From Sarcocystis neurona (lineage: Eukaryota; Apicomplexa; Conoidasida; Eucoccidiorida; Sarcocystidae), in contig KL647289.1 of the NCBI GenBank assembly GCA_000727475.1, positions 8,236,629-8,300,628 of the forward strand: 64,000 nucleotides of DNA. The letters are read 5' to 3'. The notes under the pieces were generated by a model that saw only the letters and a program-made list of their open reading frames with translations, did not search any database and was not told where the DNA came from. This document shows positions 45,332-57,591 of this stretch, piece by piece. Made by a program: the position numbers and the translations under genes. The number at the start of each line of letters is the position of its first letter. Within the stretch, counting starts at the first letter, position 1.

Positions 45332-48300
45332 ATGAGGAGACTTGCATACTTTGGGTTCACAATTGTAGCCTGTTTGCGAGATGTCGCTGGTGTCAAGGTA
45401 GTCCAGAGCGATGTTTCCATTCCTCTTACCAGAATACACCCGCGTCACGAATGGCAACAAGTGAAGAGGCTCTTTGAACTACGAGGCACACGACAGAGAA
45501 GAAAACTAAGAACGAACAACTTCCTGCAACTACGCCTGGCCGCAGTGGCGCCTGCTGCTCGAATTTCTCTACAAGATCAGGTCATAGCTGACAAGAAACT
45601 AGGTAACGTAGGCAGGAATGCGAAGCAAAAGACGAAGTGAAACACGTCGTAATAACTCATGCGACGAAGGTCCGACATGAAAGCCTAGTGCATCCATTGT
45701 TTTCGCCTTCGCAGCGACCTATTTTGGAGAAATTGGCATCGGCGAGGAGCCGACGACGCGCTTCCGGGTTCTGTTCGATACAGGGTCTTGCGAATTTTGG
45801 GTTCCGGACGAATCTTGGTCCGCTGACTGATACAAATAGTGCTACCGCCGCAACTGTGTACAGTCGAGGTTCTTTCTCCGTCGCAATTGAGTGCTTGTGC
45901 ATCTCCTGAATACACCTCATACGCATGGTAGAACTCGCGTCCTCACATCACTACACAATGTGTAAGTTGTTTCAGTGTTTCTGCGCAATGTGTGGGACAC
46001 CGTAAATACAGAAAGAGCTCCACTTTCCACCCGCGCGTAGACGCGGATGGAAAGCCGAGCCTTATGAACGTCGTCTATCTTAGCGGAAAGCTCGAGGGAT
46101 ATGATGGTAAACTCCTTACACGGGTTTCCTGACCCTACGAGACAGTCAAACCCGTGGGGGACGCGTAAGTGCCACCGGCGCAGGACTCAATTACGTATAT
46201 GCAGAACGAAAAAGTTCCTGTGTACAGTGCAAAAGTCACCACATGCACTTGTCCACCGGCCAGTATCACGCACCTGAGAAACCTCTGTAGTTGCTTGTAA
46301 AAACACTTGCGAATTAAAGGTCACCACAGGCACTTGCACCGGCCAGTATAAGGCACCTGCAGAAAATTTAGTCCGTTATGAAAAACAGCTGCAGATGCAA
46401 TCACGCTTCTCAGGCTATGACACAGTGAATCTTGGAGACGGCATTGTTGTGCCTGAGACGAACATTGGATTTGGAGTAAACGCACTAAGAGGCATTCTGG
46501 CGCTGAGGGTCTCACAGTGTGAATATTCAGACGCTCGTGGATATCCCACTTCTTAAAGATCTTGCCTGGGTGAGTTAATCCTGAGGCTAAAAAAAGTTGG
46601 CTTGATCGTACACGCAACTTACCTTCGTGTATACTATCATTCTCAATATCACTTTTGCTCTCCCAATAGGATGGCATTGTTGGACTGGGATTCAAGAACC
46701 ATGAAATAACCGACCGCGGAGTTGTTCCTTTGTAAGTAAATTCTTTTCCCCCTTGGGACCTCCTGCGCCTTCCAGTACACGGATCAGTGCTGGTGTTTGT
46801 GCACACGTATACATGTGTACACATTTGTACCTGTACCACTCTCTTCACGCATACGTGTACACGGATTTATGCTCCACAAACAGCCGTGTCGCGGTATCGA
46901 TACCCGCGGGCAGAAACGGCCACATATCAGAATTGCAGCTGAGCCGCATCTTAACAAAAGTCCGAGTCAACGATGAGCAACGTTGAACAAGTCACGTCTA
47001 CGATCGCTTGCAGCTTGGATCACATCGTTGAGACGCAGGCGCTGAAATCTAAACACCTGGCTGTAGGATGTCCCCCATTACTGAGCAGTGATAAGCAAAG
47101 GAACGAAAACGCCTGCTGCAGAATCAATTTGCGTATTTCCTCGGCGTTGACGGTAATTGCCATTTACTTTCTACCCACTTGGTTTTATACAGCTGGAAGT
47201 GTTTGCAATACATACTGATGGTGGGTGCACAAAGAGGTTCGCAAATACAATTGTGTCTATATATACAATACACACAACGAACCTCAACTTTACGTGCTCA
47301 TCGGATATCGTATAACCTCCACTTTGTGAGCGTGTAAAACACCAGGCATACACGCACGCGCGCCAACGTGCACAAGTGTACAGGGGCACACCGAAATGAA
47401 ATTGCACAGACGAAGCACTGCAAAGCAGTGCGTACCACAAGTATAGCTCTGCTTCAGGGGGATCGATGACATTCGGTGGAGCCGATTTGTCAAAAAAGGA
47501 ATATCCGGAAGAGGAGTTCAGGTAAGCCCTCTGTTTTAACTTGACAAAGAGTGGAGAACCCAGGAGGCCACGCTTGCAGCTGGATTCCCGTAGATCCATC
47601 AAACAGCTACTGGTCAGGTACGCCCATGTGTAAACACACATATATATGTATATATATATACATATATATGTGACACAAACACCTACGCATTTATACATAC
47701 TCTGTGGTCTAGGGGCAATCCCTAAAATACGTCAGCTGCAAATCTACTCTAAATCTGTACTCAGCAGTGATACGTACCAAATCAAGATTCGTAGTTACGT
47801 GGAAGTGTGAAAAATCTCGCTCTCATGGTCAAATCACGCCCGGGTGTGCGCTACTAAGTTCGACAAATATGATATTGAAGCTGCGCAGCTGTTTGTGATA
47901 TTTAAAAAAGCCTACAAGTACACGGTGTATGCATGAGATATGAACACGTGCCTACTTCCAGTAATCAACTTCAGTGATATGCAGCAGAAATAATGTCATG
48001 CAGTCGTACGAACACATGTACACTATCCAGCCAACTAGGACACAGGCTAGCTTTCGAGGTGTGGATTTTTTCAGTGACGCTGCTCGACGTCCGGCAGCAA
48101 CCGCAGTCGGGTGGACCGTTCATGATCGAAGTGAAAGGGCGACTAACGAAATCTGCGGACGGATACGCTGGTGAAATGAAGAGGCAGTGCTGGCGCGCTA
48201 ACCCATTTCCCCTGTGACAAGTCTCCTCTTTTTGCGCACAGAAGTGTCGACGAGATCAATTCTCGATACCGGCACATACCTAATATACGCTCCTCCAGTG

Positions 48301-49859
48301 AGAACTTTCTGCGTGATTCGCTCCACATTCAAGCACTGGAGTGTGCGGTCTGACAGAAAAGAAGCTGAGATTCGGGAGAGGTTGAATGCGGCCGGACTCA
48401 ATAAAAATATGCTACACAGGCACATGTGCCTGCATTTGTACGCATTTACAATTGTATGCATACTTGTGCAGATAACACGTTGAATATTAGATTACCTGCA
48501 TACGCACATCCAGCCACAAACAATAAGAACTATTATACTTCTTCGGTGCCTGCACCTGTAGCAACCTGTGCACGGTCGACCGGAACGGCTTTCACTCAGG
48601 GCACTCGTATGTTCAATACGTATGCACATTAGTGAATTCCCGTAGACCTGAAAAGCACGGTCGTACATAGTGGAATTACGCGGACACAGAAACCTAGGTT
48701 CTTGTGTTTGATTTGAAAACCAACAGGCGCATGCGCACATGACTTAAAGATGACATGAACGCTTGTATGCTTTTGGCCAAGATACACGCACTCAGCTGTG
48801 AATAACTTTGTGGTATGCAGAACACGATGGAGAGCAAGTTTGCGAACCTTCGCGTCGCTTCTTGTGCGGACAAGAAGCAGCTGCCTGACCTGGTATGGCA
48901 TTTTCACAGCAAATTCTGTCAAGCGATTGTACATCTCATCGTTCATCCTCCCGCCGCAACCAGATCTTCAGTTTCCTAGGCGGATCGAAGGATAACGGTA
49001 GGTCGACAGCTTAGTGAGTGTCACGACTTCCTCTTTCGTGTTGTTTCCCTCTAAGTCGATCGGAAATTGAGCTGTATTCAACTTCCTCTCACATAAAAAG
49101 GAATGCTGTATCAATTTTGCTTTAGAGAAGGATGCAGGTGACGTGGGTGCACTGGAAAGACCACGTCTACTTTTGTGTCTTTAGAGCTAAGACAGATAGA
49201 AAGCGTGCCCCCGACTGTTTTCTCGATAGAAAAAGTGGCGCATCTATATTTTGGGGAAAATTCACTTCTTTACCCCTTGTTTCAAGTGTTGCTTGGAAAG
49301 TCAGCACTTCGTGAGGCATATAAACACACCAGGAGAAGCTGCTTTATTTTAAGGCACCATTTTGAGGTTGTGTACCTTTTTGCGTTGACGGCCGAATAAA
49401 ATCAGTTTCTGTTTCTTTTGTAGGACCGCAAGTGTTCGAAGCCCGGCTCAGCCCCGACGATTACGTGCTTGAGTTCGTGGACGATACCGGGGGAAGCGTC
49501 TGCATGCTAGGAGTCGCGTCTGATGACAGGGACGACGTGGAAGAGCAAGAAGTAAATCGTGTTCTCCATTTGCTTTGAACTGCCGTCACTGTTGATACCG
49601 TCTCTTGTTCCCTGTATCATCTAGAGCGGGATTCCAGGAGGGTGGACGCTTGGCCAGGTACGGTACACGCTGGGTTCTTCGGTCACTACTACTTCAAAAT
49701 GAAATACCAACTACTCGAAGCTTCCACAACATACTTCCCTGTTTTTTGATGTTCCCATCGAAAACTTGTCTTTCTTCTGGGCAGGTATTCTTGCGAAGTT
49801 ACTACACAGTGTTCGACAGAGACAATCTACACGTCGGACTGGCCCGTGCCAAACATTAG
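45332..49859 (+). CDS. Pepsin-like (A1 family) aspartyl protease, about 16 exons
   Basis: This is a secretory-pathway aspartic endopeptidase of the pepsin/cathepsin D/plasmepsin family. Phase-consistent exons: 45332-45602, 45715-45817, 45976-46106, 46414-46475, 46531-46569, 46670-46731, 47014-47062, 47122-47152, 47458-47521, 47580-47617, 48075-48170, 48242-about 48,297 or further, an uncertain part to about 49,315, then 49424-49551, 49625-49657 and 49785-49859. [15 protein letters not shown] starts a signal peptide; a basic propeptide follows. Then come TYFGEIGIG, the first catalytic motif [15 protein letters not shown] (Asp about 112), the disulphide partner in CVSAQC, flap [32 protein letters not shown] with YWSVTLLDV, the second motif [12 protein letters not shown] (Asp about 324), [28 protein letters not shown] and VGLARAKH at the end. 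ATG 45,332 is chosen because it precedes the signal sequence. The coccidian subclass cannot be assigned here. Confidence 0.92.
46231..46365. repeat. Imperfect two-copy repeat inside protease intron 3, period about 85 bp
   Basis: Copies at about 46,231-46,281 and 46,316-46,365 share AA(A/G)GTCACCACA(T/G)GCACTTG, then CACCGGCCAGTAT and GCACCTG. The second copy is near the pyrimidine-poor approach to the exon at 46,414. Confidence 0.8.
47638..47672. repeat. TA microsatellite in protease intron 10
   Basis: ACACATATATATGTATATATATATACATATATATG lies just after the short exon ending at 47,617. Confidence 0.75.
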
Positions 49860-50147
49860 ACAGTATACATTTTAGAGAAGAACGCGGGCCGGCCTAGGGT
49901 GCTAACGTGTTAGATTCTGATCTCCGCTGGCCGCGCAAAGAAACGCCAGTACAGTGCCGGGGGCAACCGCGCTAATATACCATCGGTCTCAAGACCGAGT
50001 CTGGCTTTAGACAGAATCCTGCGAAACAAACTGCAGAACGAGATCGAACACGCCGCTCTCAACCAGTGAAAAACATCTTGCCTGTAATTTCCTGGCTGAA
50101 AGCAATATTTCGAAAACAGAGAAATCATTTGACAATCTGCTTTGCAG

Positions 50148-50891
50148 TAGATTCCAAGAAGACCGACGATAGAATGCAACAGCGTGCCTTCTACTTAGTT
50201 ATGTACAACTCAAGGAGAAAAAAAGGTGACAGCTGCCTTACAAATTGTGCGCGCTCAGCCATTCTCTTAAGAGGTTACGCGGCTTTCTTGCTTATCGACA
50301 TTATTTCCAAAGCTGATAGCATGCGCAGGCAAAAATTTAGACAAATGAACGCAGGAGTATGCGAGCGCCACACGGAGGTGCGGTTCGGCTGATATTAGCT
50401 GCAGATACCTACACCTGCACGCGTACAGCATTACGACACCGTGAACGACAGGATATTTCGTATGTCAACGCAGCCCTAAAACAAGTAATTCTACCTGTAG
50501 AGACAGGACACCAAGCTGTTACGCCACTGCGGACAAAAACTGATGAAGGTTGCCCTGCACTCCACTCGTGCCACACGGTTGTTCTGTCTGGATGTCAACG
50601 ATCAACTTGAAAGCTGCGACTACAAATTGCTCATCCACAGTAGATATCAATCACATGCAATCTCTTGTTTTCCACACAGACGCTATCTCTGTCAGCTGAA
50701 CTCGGCTAAAGCGCACTGGCTCGCTTCCCGTTTTCCAGCGGAAAAAATGATACGCGAGCAGTACGGTGCGCTCGCATATATATATATATATTCAACAACA
50801 TCCGTAAATACATTGAGAGATATGCACGCACCTACACGCGTGTCCGCGCATGTAAGAATGCCCCTCGTCCTCTTCAGGAGGCTGTGCGTAG
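50148..50891 (+). CDS. Candidate small multi-exon gene, partial model, unknown function
   Basis: Three segments look like exons. 50148-50225 (acceptor CTTTGCAG, donor AG|GTGACA) reads DSKKTDDRMQQRAFYLVMYN then SRRKK. 50680-50765 (acceptor TTTTCCACACAG, donor CG|GTGCGC) reads RYLCQLNSAKAHWLASRFPA then EKMIREQY. 50878-50891 (acceptor CTCTTCAG) adds GGCA and a stop, in phase with the second segment. The first and second segments need at least one more exon between them, because the first ends in phase 1 and the second starts after phase 2. The translated pieces are basic and free of repeats. No domain was recognised. The gene lies about 300 bp downstream of the protease stop on the same strand, but nothing links them functionally. 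Confidence 0.35.
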
Positions 50892-50899
50892 GAAAACAC

Positions 50900-53700
50900 C
50901 TCTCCTCATCGGAATACGCTCTACTTACCCATACGCGTGCCTGCAAGATGTGACAGCTCTTTCAAAGCGATACTTGACACGTGCACGCATAGCTACACCC
51001 GTGTCAGCAAATAGAAACACGCTAGACAAACAGGGGCATCCAACTAGAACCCGTTCGCGAATGAAACTTTCCTGCACCACCTCTACTTATATACATATAT
51101 GTGGGTACAGATATTTATACACATACGCATACACTTACATATAGTTCACGTCGATCAAGTTCCTCTGTTACACGTGCACACCCACACACGTAGAAATCAA
51201 ATTTTACTACCCCAAAGCGTGAGGCGGATTTGCGCCACGGTGAATCCTACACTGCGACCGCAACCCGTGTAAGCCTTAAGCGTCCTACATAGAATTTTTG
51301 TGCTGTCGCTTTACTTATCCACTTGAGGAAACAAGTACCTGCAGATTTCACGCACACGAGTGTACGTATGTGCACTGTCAAAAGGGTGGAGTCAGTGTAG
51401 AGTTTCGAAGTAGCATCGGAGGTTGTCTCGATACACTGACTTTCACGCGCGAAGATATCGCCACAGATTTTGCTTGAGCTACGCTGCAACAAAAGCGAGC
51501 CTTTACTCAGCGGGCATACGTCTTTGGTTGTAACTACAGAAAGCTAGCTTCACGAAAAGAAGCACCAACAGACGGCTTTTCCCTCTAGACCACTGTACAG
51601 ACACGTCCACGCAAACGTACGCGTACATCATTGCTTGAGTATACAGCGTAGTCGTACAGGTACGTGTAGTGTAGTAACGTAAAGGCTTGCGTATCTGCTC
51701 TTGCACAACGGATATATTTCTCTAGTGTACATCCGTACGTGCGTAGATCCGTAGGTAGCCCCCAGTACTGAAACTGAGGGCCCGCGCATACGCGTTCTTC
51801 AGATGTGCAGCGCGCAAAGTAAAAATACTTTCCCAGGAAACCACCAGAAGACTTCTGTTCAAAAAAGTAGTAATTACAGTAGTCCTCTCATGAGGTTTCT
51901 CGCAGCACTCCTCCCTCGCTTAGCTCACTAAAGCCTTCTGGTTACAACTGTATGATGGCGTACACAAGATTTGTCCTCCTTGCACAAACAGGCTTCAGCA
52001 GAACAACGGTTGCTACATGTTCAAAAGTATATTAAGACGGTTCGATGTACTCCACTCTGTACCCACGTATAAACAAAGACATTCAAATATTCAATCCGGG
52101 GAAATCACAGGTCTTCACGCCATCACCGGACATTTCACATTCTCGTGCAGACGTGTCTACATGACAACGTAAGTCGGTCGAAGCATTTACGGAAGCACAC
52201 ATACGTGTATTCACCAGCTACGAGGCGAGTGGTAAGCTTGTGCAGGTTCACTTCAACGAGAAAGGCGTTTAAATACCCAGTAGATACGCCCCCGTGTCAC
52301 TCAGGTAAAAAACTCCTCCTTGCAGGTAAGGGCGTCCGCCGACGTAAATCTGCTTGTACTCCTGGGGGGGCACCGGCGGTACAAATCCGACAAGACACCT
52401 GTTTGCCGCTGTTAAAGGCAAGTGTCATCGCACCACAGCAGATCTCGTGGCTCTAGAAAATAGAACGACAAAACCGGCGCAAGCGTCACCGCACCACAGG
52501 AGATTCCACGACTCTAAAAAAGAGTTCAAAACGAAACAACCCCGCGCAAAAATCTACCCAGTACACACACGTCTGGCTGACACGTACGTCGAACGAAAGT
52601 AGAATATCACTTGCAGCTGCGGTGGTATCTCCGTATATATAACAAGGCTATGAATCGTGGTGGTGAAGCTTAGACCTTAGAAAAACTAGCGCAACTGGAT
52701 TTCGACGAAGCTGCGACGTGGCCTCTTCAGCACCAAAGGGATGCGTTACGGAACTAAAACTGCCTCACTCTGGTAGCCGTGGAGTACACTCTTGAAAGGC
52801 TCTGCTACGGTGCAGATGTGCGACAGATTTGTTCCTAGACACGGCATGGAGACAGCGAAAGCAAGCCATAAATTCTAACAATACAGCAAAGACTTCATAA
52901 AAAGATTCCTTCTACATAAAACCCAGTAGTCCAACATCATCAGTATGTCCGTAGAGCTCAAACATTCGCATTTCGCGGCTGCCTCGCACTTCGTGAGACA
53001 ATCGCAGCGACAGTTACACTAAAAATAGACGACTTCGCGATGTAAATCTGTCTATCTGATGCAGACGCACGAACAGATACACATACACCGCATCACACAC
53101 GCGTGTGTAGGAAGTTATCCATGCAGTCACATATACCTTAATACATGTTTATGCGTACATATATGTATGCATAGACTGTCTAAACACGTATCTTCTACAT
53201 GCGCTTTGTCGAGTGGCGGCAATCGTATACTGCAGCAGCAACAAAGCGAATTATCACTTTAACAGTGGAATTCCTACGCATAACTTCCTTTCTTTACGAG
53301 TACACGTACGTCGAAGTCACCCGTGACAAGCTGGCCATTGTGTACGTCAGTACCTCGTGAGCGTACAAATATCGTTCTATGTCGGTATACACACCTGTAG
53401 ACGTGTCCACGCGTCTCTCACTGGTACAGGCAAGTTTTCGCCCTGTTAACCGCAGGTAGCCGTGAGCTTTTTCATGGTGATAATGCAGTCCCAGATACTC
53501 ACACAGATACACACAGACGTACGACCATGCAGAGAAACTGCCGTATGTGCTTCCTTGCAAGCCGTCCGTTTAGACCACGAGCACAAATAAGGCCACCCTG
53601 ACTCCCCTTATATATGTCTCTCTGTACACCCATAAAAATCACACATATAAAGATAAAATGGGGCAATTCACACAGGAACATCGGCCTGTGGAACCGTGGG
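50900..53700. other. Repeat-poor region without a supportable gene
   Basis: Only short open frames occur, none with motifs or convincing paired splice sites. An imperfect two-copy repeat lies at 52,421-52,520. Much of this could be intergenic or intronic sequence. Confidence 0.5.
52421..52520. repeat. Imperfect two-copy repeat, period about 61 bp
   Basis: Copies at 52,421-52,460 and 52,482-52,520 share GTCA(T/C)CGCACCACAG(C/G)AGAT followed by CTCTA(G)AAAA. No coding role is visible. Confidence 0.75.
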
Positions 53701-53703
53701 ATA

Positions 53704-55089
53704 CTATGCGCTGCAGAGTGGACTAGTCGTCAGCGGCAAAATACCTGGAGCATTCTCCACCTGAGTCCGCTTGAAGACGAACTTGTCGGAAACGCTTGTG
53801 TCTGTGGTGGTGCGTTCTTCCACCGACAGGAGCGTCATTTTTACAGATGACTGCTCGCCCCCTGAGGCCCCAGCAGGAGTTGTCTTCTGCTGGTCTCCGC
53901 TGTTTCCTTCTTCTCCTCCACCTCCTCCGCCTTCTCCCTCTTCCTCTTTTTCTTCCTCCTCGACTGCTTCGCAACTGCCTTCTTTTTCGTCAGCGTGTTC
54001 TTTCCTTTCTCTACGTTTTCCCGTAATTTTCCCTTTCCGACCACCAACAGCATTGTCAGCGGAACCGCCTTCACTTAACGTTTGATCAGTGTGAGAAGTG
54101 TCTTTTTCACTGCTTGCCGCTTCGTTGCCACCAGAGACAAGAGCAGATCCCTTTTTCTCCATGCTTGTGTCCCCCCTCTCTTCTTCTTCGAAGACGGTCT
54201 GCACCGCCTGCGACACCGTAGGAGCGCGGGGGGCAAAGACGTATCGCCGGTGCTCCGTTGCTGCAGGCGTCCACGATCCACTTGGTAAGTACACTTCATA
54301 TGTGCGTGGAATCACCGGAGGTACGAAGGATCTCTGATACGCTGCCGCTGCTTCTTCTTCACGCTGCAGCATCTGCTGCCCCAGAGGTCCGGCTCCCTGC
54401 TGTTCTACAGTAGTTACACGCACCGTCTCATACGGACTTCTCAGAACCTCGTGAACGGCTGCTGCTGTTGCTGCAGGCTGGAGCGTCCCGCCAAAGTAGG
54501 AGGGCATCACCGTCACGGCGGGGGCCGCGGCAGCCCCTGTTGTCACGAACGCCTGCTGTGCTGCTTCAGCGGTTCTCGCCGCATCCACGTCCGCCTGCAT
54601 CGCAGCATCAGCAACGGAGGCTGGATCGCCAGGGAAACGTTGCTGCAAGGAAGTCTGGATGGGAATGCCTGCAGCAGCAGCCGCAGCTTCTATCGGCACC
54701 AGACGAACCGCAGGGCCCAGTGGAGGGCTGTAGAGTGTTGTGTACGGCGACTCGCCTTCTGCGGGCTGAATGAAACCTTGCCGAATCGCTTCTTCTCGAA
54801 GTGGGATATTTGTGAAAACAGCTTTCGTTTCGAAGTTGTCTCCAGAAAGGAGACCACGACCTGAGTTGTACGTGGGCAACGGCTGCGGAGGAACAGCAGC
54901 AGGCCAGTACGCTTCTTCCGACGCTGGCGGCTCGCCACGGCAACTGAATCCACAGGTGAGGCAATCCACCAGGGCCCCCGCAACTGTTGACGACAAGAAA
55001 CAGAAAGCACAGAACACGCAGTGTTTGGAGTCACACAAGGAGAAGCGCGTGTGCAGCAGAGAGAAGAGGAACAACGGGGGAGACCGCAT
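53704..55089 (-). CDS. Unknown protein with Cys-rich N-terminal region and acidic Lys/Glu/Gly tail
   Basis: I do not recognise this gene, but the frame is clearly coding: over 400 codons of mixed, non-repeat composition with a natural C-terminus. Two starts are possible. ATG at 55,089 would give a hydrophobic leader (MRSPPLFLFSLLHTRF). Alternatively 54,983 is the start of an internal exon, since a strong polypyrimidine tract ending GTCGTCAACAG precedes it. In the second case a coding-like frame at about 55,840-55,450, ending at a possible donor C|GTGTGT in matching phase, could be the upstream exon. The body contains VDCLTCGFSCRGE (clustered cysteines, potential acylation sites), FETKAVFTNIPLREEAIRQG, an Ala/Gln-rich middle, VIPRTYEVYLPSGSW, and a charged EEEEKEEEGEGGGGGGEEG stretch before the end. 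A cytoskeletal or pellicle protein would fit this composition, but that is a guess. Confidence 0.6.
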   Translation of the reverse strand: MRSPPLFLFSLLHTRFSLCDSKHCVFCAFCFLSSTVAGALVDCLTCGFSCRGEPPASEEAYWPAAVPPQPLPTYNSGRGLLSGDNFETKAVFTNIPLREEAIRQGFIQPAEGESPYTTLYSPPLGPAVRLVPIEAAAAAAGIPIQTSLQQRFPGDPASVADAAMQADVDAARTAEAAQQAFVTTGAAAAPAVTVMPSYFGGTLQPAATAAAVHEVLRSPYETVRVTTVEQQGAGPLGQQMLQREEEAAAAYQRSFVPPVIPRTYEVYLPSGSWTPAATEHRRYVFAPRAPTVSQAVQTVFEEEERGDTSMEKKGSALVSGGNEAASSEKDTSHTDQTLSEGGSADNAVGGRKGKITGKRRERKEHADEKEGSCEAVEEEEKEEEGEGGGGGGEEGNSGDQQKTTPAGASGGEQSSVKMTLLSVEERTTTDTSVSDKFVFKRTQVENAPGILPLTTSPLCSA

Positions 55090-55099
55090 GACTGAATAC

Positions 55100-57590
55100 G
55101 ATCGATAACGAATACACGGCTTTCGAATACACACACAGCCATACAGACGTCGTCATATACAAGTGCTCCAGAGACAGAAAGAAACGCGTGCGGGTGTCAC
55201 AGAAAGATAGAAGAAGAAACTCAGAGAGAGAGTCACATGTACTTGTGTGCGAAGCTTAAAAGCCTGCCGACTGTTTGTATACAAATATTGTTTCAGAAAA
55301 GCAAAGCAAGTAGATATCGGTTTTGCTTGAATCTACCTTCCTTTGAAGGAGACGGGTGTAAAAAAATGACAATAGATATCAAGCAAGAACATCGGTAGCA
55401 GCCGACGTCGAAGCACGAAACTACGTGAAGTGTTAGAACACACGTAACTTCGCTGTACACTCGTCTATTACTTCTTCTTCTTTGGTGATGGCGCTGGTGT
55501 TCGTACATCGCGCGTCTTGAACGAGAACGTGTGCAGTCGCTTGCATCGTGTTTTCTATTGGTTCCACGCAACGAAAGGTCGCTATGTAAAGAGCCGAACT
55601 AGCAGCAACGGGGCCGTAATCAGAAACACGTAAGCGTAGCAACAGGCACGCATGCGCCTGGGCACAGGTGCGACTTGTGTCAGCCCTCCTGTCATGTTTA
55701 TCGAGTACACCTGCTGCACCTCTATATACACACATGTAGAAAGAGAAACATGTTCGCGTATTCGTGCAGATTTTGATACATACCATATCACAGAAAGTAT
55801 AGAAACACACCTCCATCTCTTGGATACACACCTTCTCTCCGCTGCACGTGATTACATAACGCACAAACAAGATATGCGGTTTACTTTCACAGACACCACG
55901 GTCACGCAAAACTTACCGCAAATACGATTATCTCTACCCGCCGGTAACCGCAGAGACTATCACGAATCCTACTGTGATTCTCCGCACGAGCAAGGAAAAC
56001 ACCACAATATGCTGTGTCCACCCGCGTACTCGGATGCATCTACAGTTTACGTATTAGGTAGATAAATCAATTCTTTCTCAGCGCACGTACATAGGCGACG
56101 TACCACACTGATGCATGAAAACGACCTGCCAGCCATGTGAAATTAATATATCTGCACGTGGACTTGTGCGTGTGTATCGATTTCTCTCCACACATGTGTA
56201 TATACACATATATGTATATATCTAGACAAACTGTTAAGGGACACATACGCAAATTGCATTCTGTCGACCACAGAGAGTAGCTACAGTGTTGGGTAAGCTA
56301 CTGACTCGCCCCCTTCTGAGATGACAATATGGAGCAGGACATCACGTCTTTTCGTACTTTATTGTACTAATATGGACGTGCCGGTCCCGTGTGTGTTGTG
56401 TACCACACACATTCCCTCACGTACACAAGTATATACACATAAATCTACGTACATGGTCACAGCACCTGAGATCCCAGCGCCGAAAGTTATCAGTGTAGCA
56501 CGGCCTATTACGCTGTTTCAACGGAGCTACCACGGAGCCGCGAACGCTGGATGCCTCCACATATACAGCGCTATTCACACTGATGTGCAGAAAACCTCAA
56601 CAACATAAAACGACAACAGACTTCACAGTCGCCAATATTTAACGCTGGGCTGCGGTCAGGATTACATCACTTCCTTCGCAGTAACGCTGTCCACCACTGA
56701 TAATCCGCGCCATTCACTCTTGCGAAGAAATATGATTGACTGAGAATACATTGTTCGGACAAGACGCAAGGACAAACTTCACAATACATGTTGTGTGCTA
56801 TCAGTGTCGACGGAAACGTGCAAGACTCGCCTGCGATGGGGATCTCCCAGGCGCGTAGTTTTGTTGGGCGCTCGTAGGGTAACGCGGCAGAGTACGCCAT
56901 TATGGGCACTAGCAAGAACGTTCCTGTACGGTGGAGAAGTGCAGCTGAAGTCGCACTCGTCCAGCACCCGTGCAGCACCGATTGATTGGGAGAGAGCAAA
57001 AGAGAACAGGGCAGCAGCCACCCGCTCCACAAATGCCACTGGCGTATAAATTCACAGATACGATTCTGGAGATACACTCACAGGTAGTCCCTTCTTCGCT
57101 GCACACTTGAAGGAATGCAGCTCGTTTATGCAGAATGTGCAGTAGAGTACCTACGACGGCCTTCTCCACTAGAAGACTGAGAAGAAAACCGTCCACATTT
57201 GCGGGTTCCTCTTTGCAGAATGTGCTACAGAATACCTACGACGGCCTAATAGACGAGAAGCTAGATGAGCACAACGTAGAGGGATGAGACGCTGCGTGGG
57301 CAACTACCTTTGAAGAACCACGCAGACGCGTCAGGTGTCCGAGTGCGTGCGAGGTACGAGATGAAACGATACCTGTACAAAAGCACATTACGTGTTGGGT
57401 AACGTGCAAAAATGTGCCACAATACTGAAAAAGTAAAGACGTGTCGAAAAGATTTCCCGGTGTAGTCGGGGAGGATACCGGCGGACGGCGTTTTGAGGCT
57501 CCAAGGAGACGCGGTGGCGCGGAATTCTGGCGGTGCGGTTTCCGCTCCTCAGCCGCGAAGTTCGCCTCTTCCCGGGGTCAGCACATCCTC
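55100..57590. other. Region with weak coding signals, no confident gene
   Basis: A minus-strand frame at about 55,840-55,450 (including YIATFRCVEPIENTMQATAH) has coding-like composition and may belong to the neighbouring minus-strand gene. A minus-strand frame at 57,039-56,779 begins like a signal peptide (AFVERVAAALFSFALSQSI) but opens at GTG with no ATG. Small TA runs occur near 56,195-56,221. Nothing else is supportable. Confidence 0.45.
57130..57247. repeat. Imperfect two-copy repeat, period about 85 bp
   Basis: GCAGAATGTGC(A/T)(G/A)(T/C)AGA(G/A)TACCTACG and ACGGCC occur at 57,130-57,161 and 57,215-57,246. It is similar in period to the repeat inside the protease gene but different in sequence. 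Confidence 0.8.
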
Positions 57591-57591
57591 A

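Noticed and set aside
56779..57077. Minus-strand frame beginning like a secreted surface antigen
   Set aside because: The apparent start is GTG with no in-frame ATG, no cysteine pattern of a known coccidian antigen family was recognised, and no splice structure supports it.
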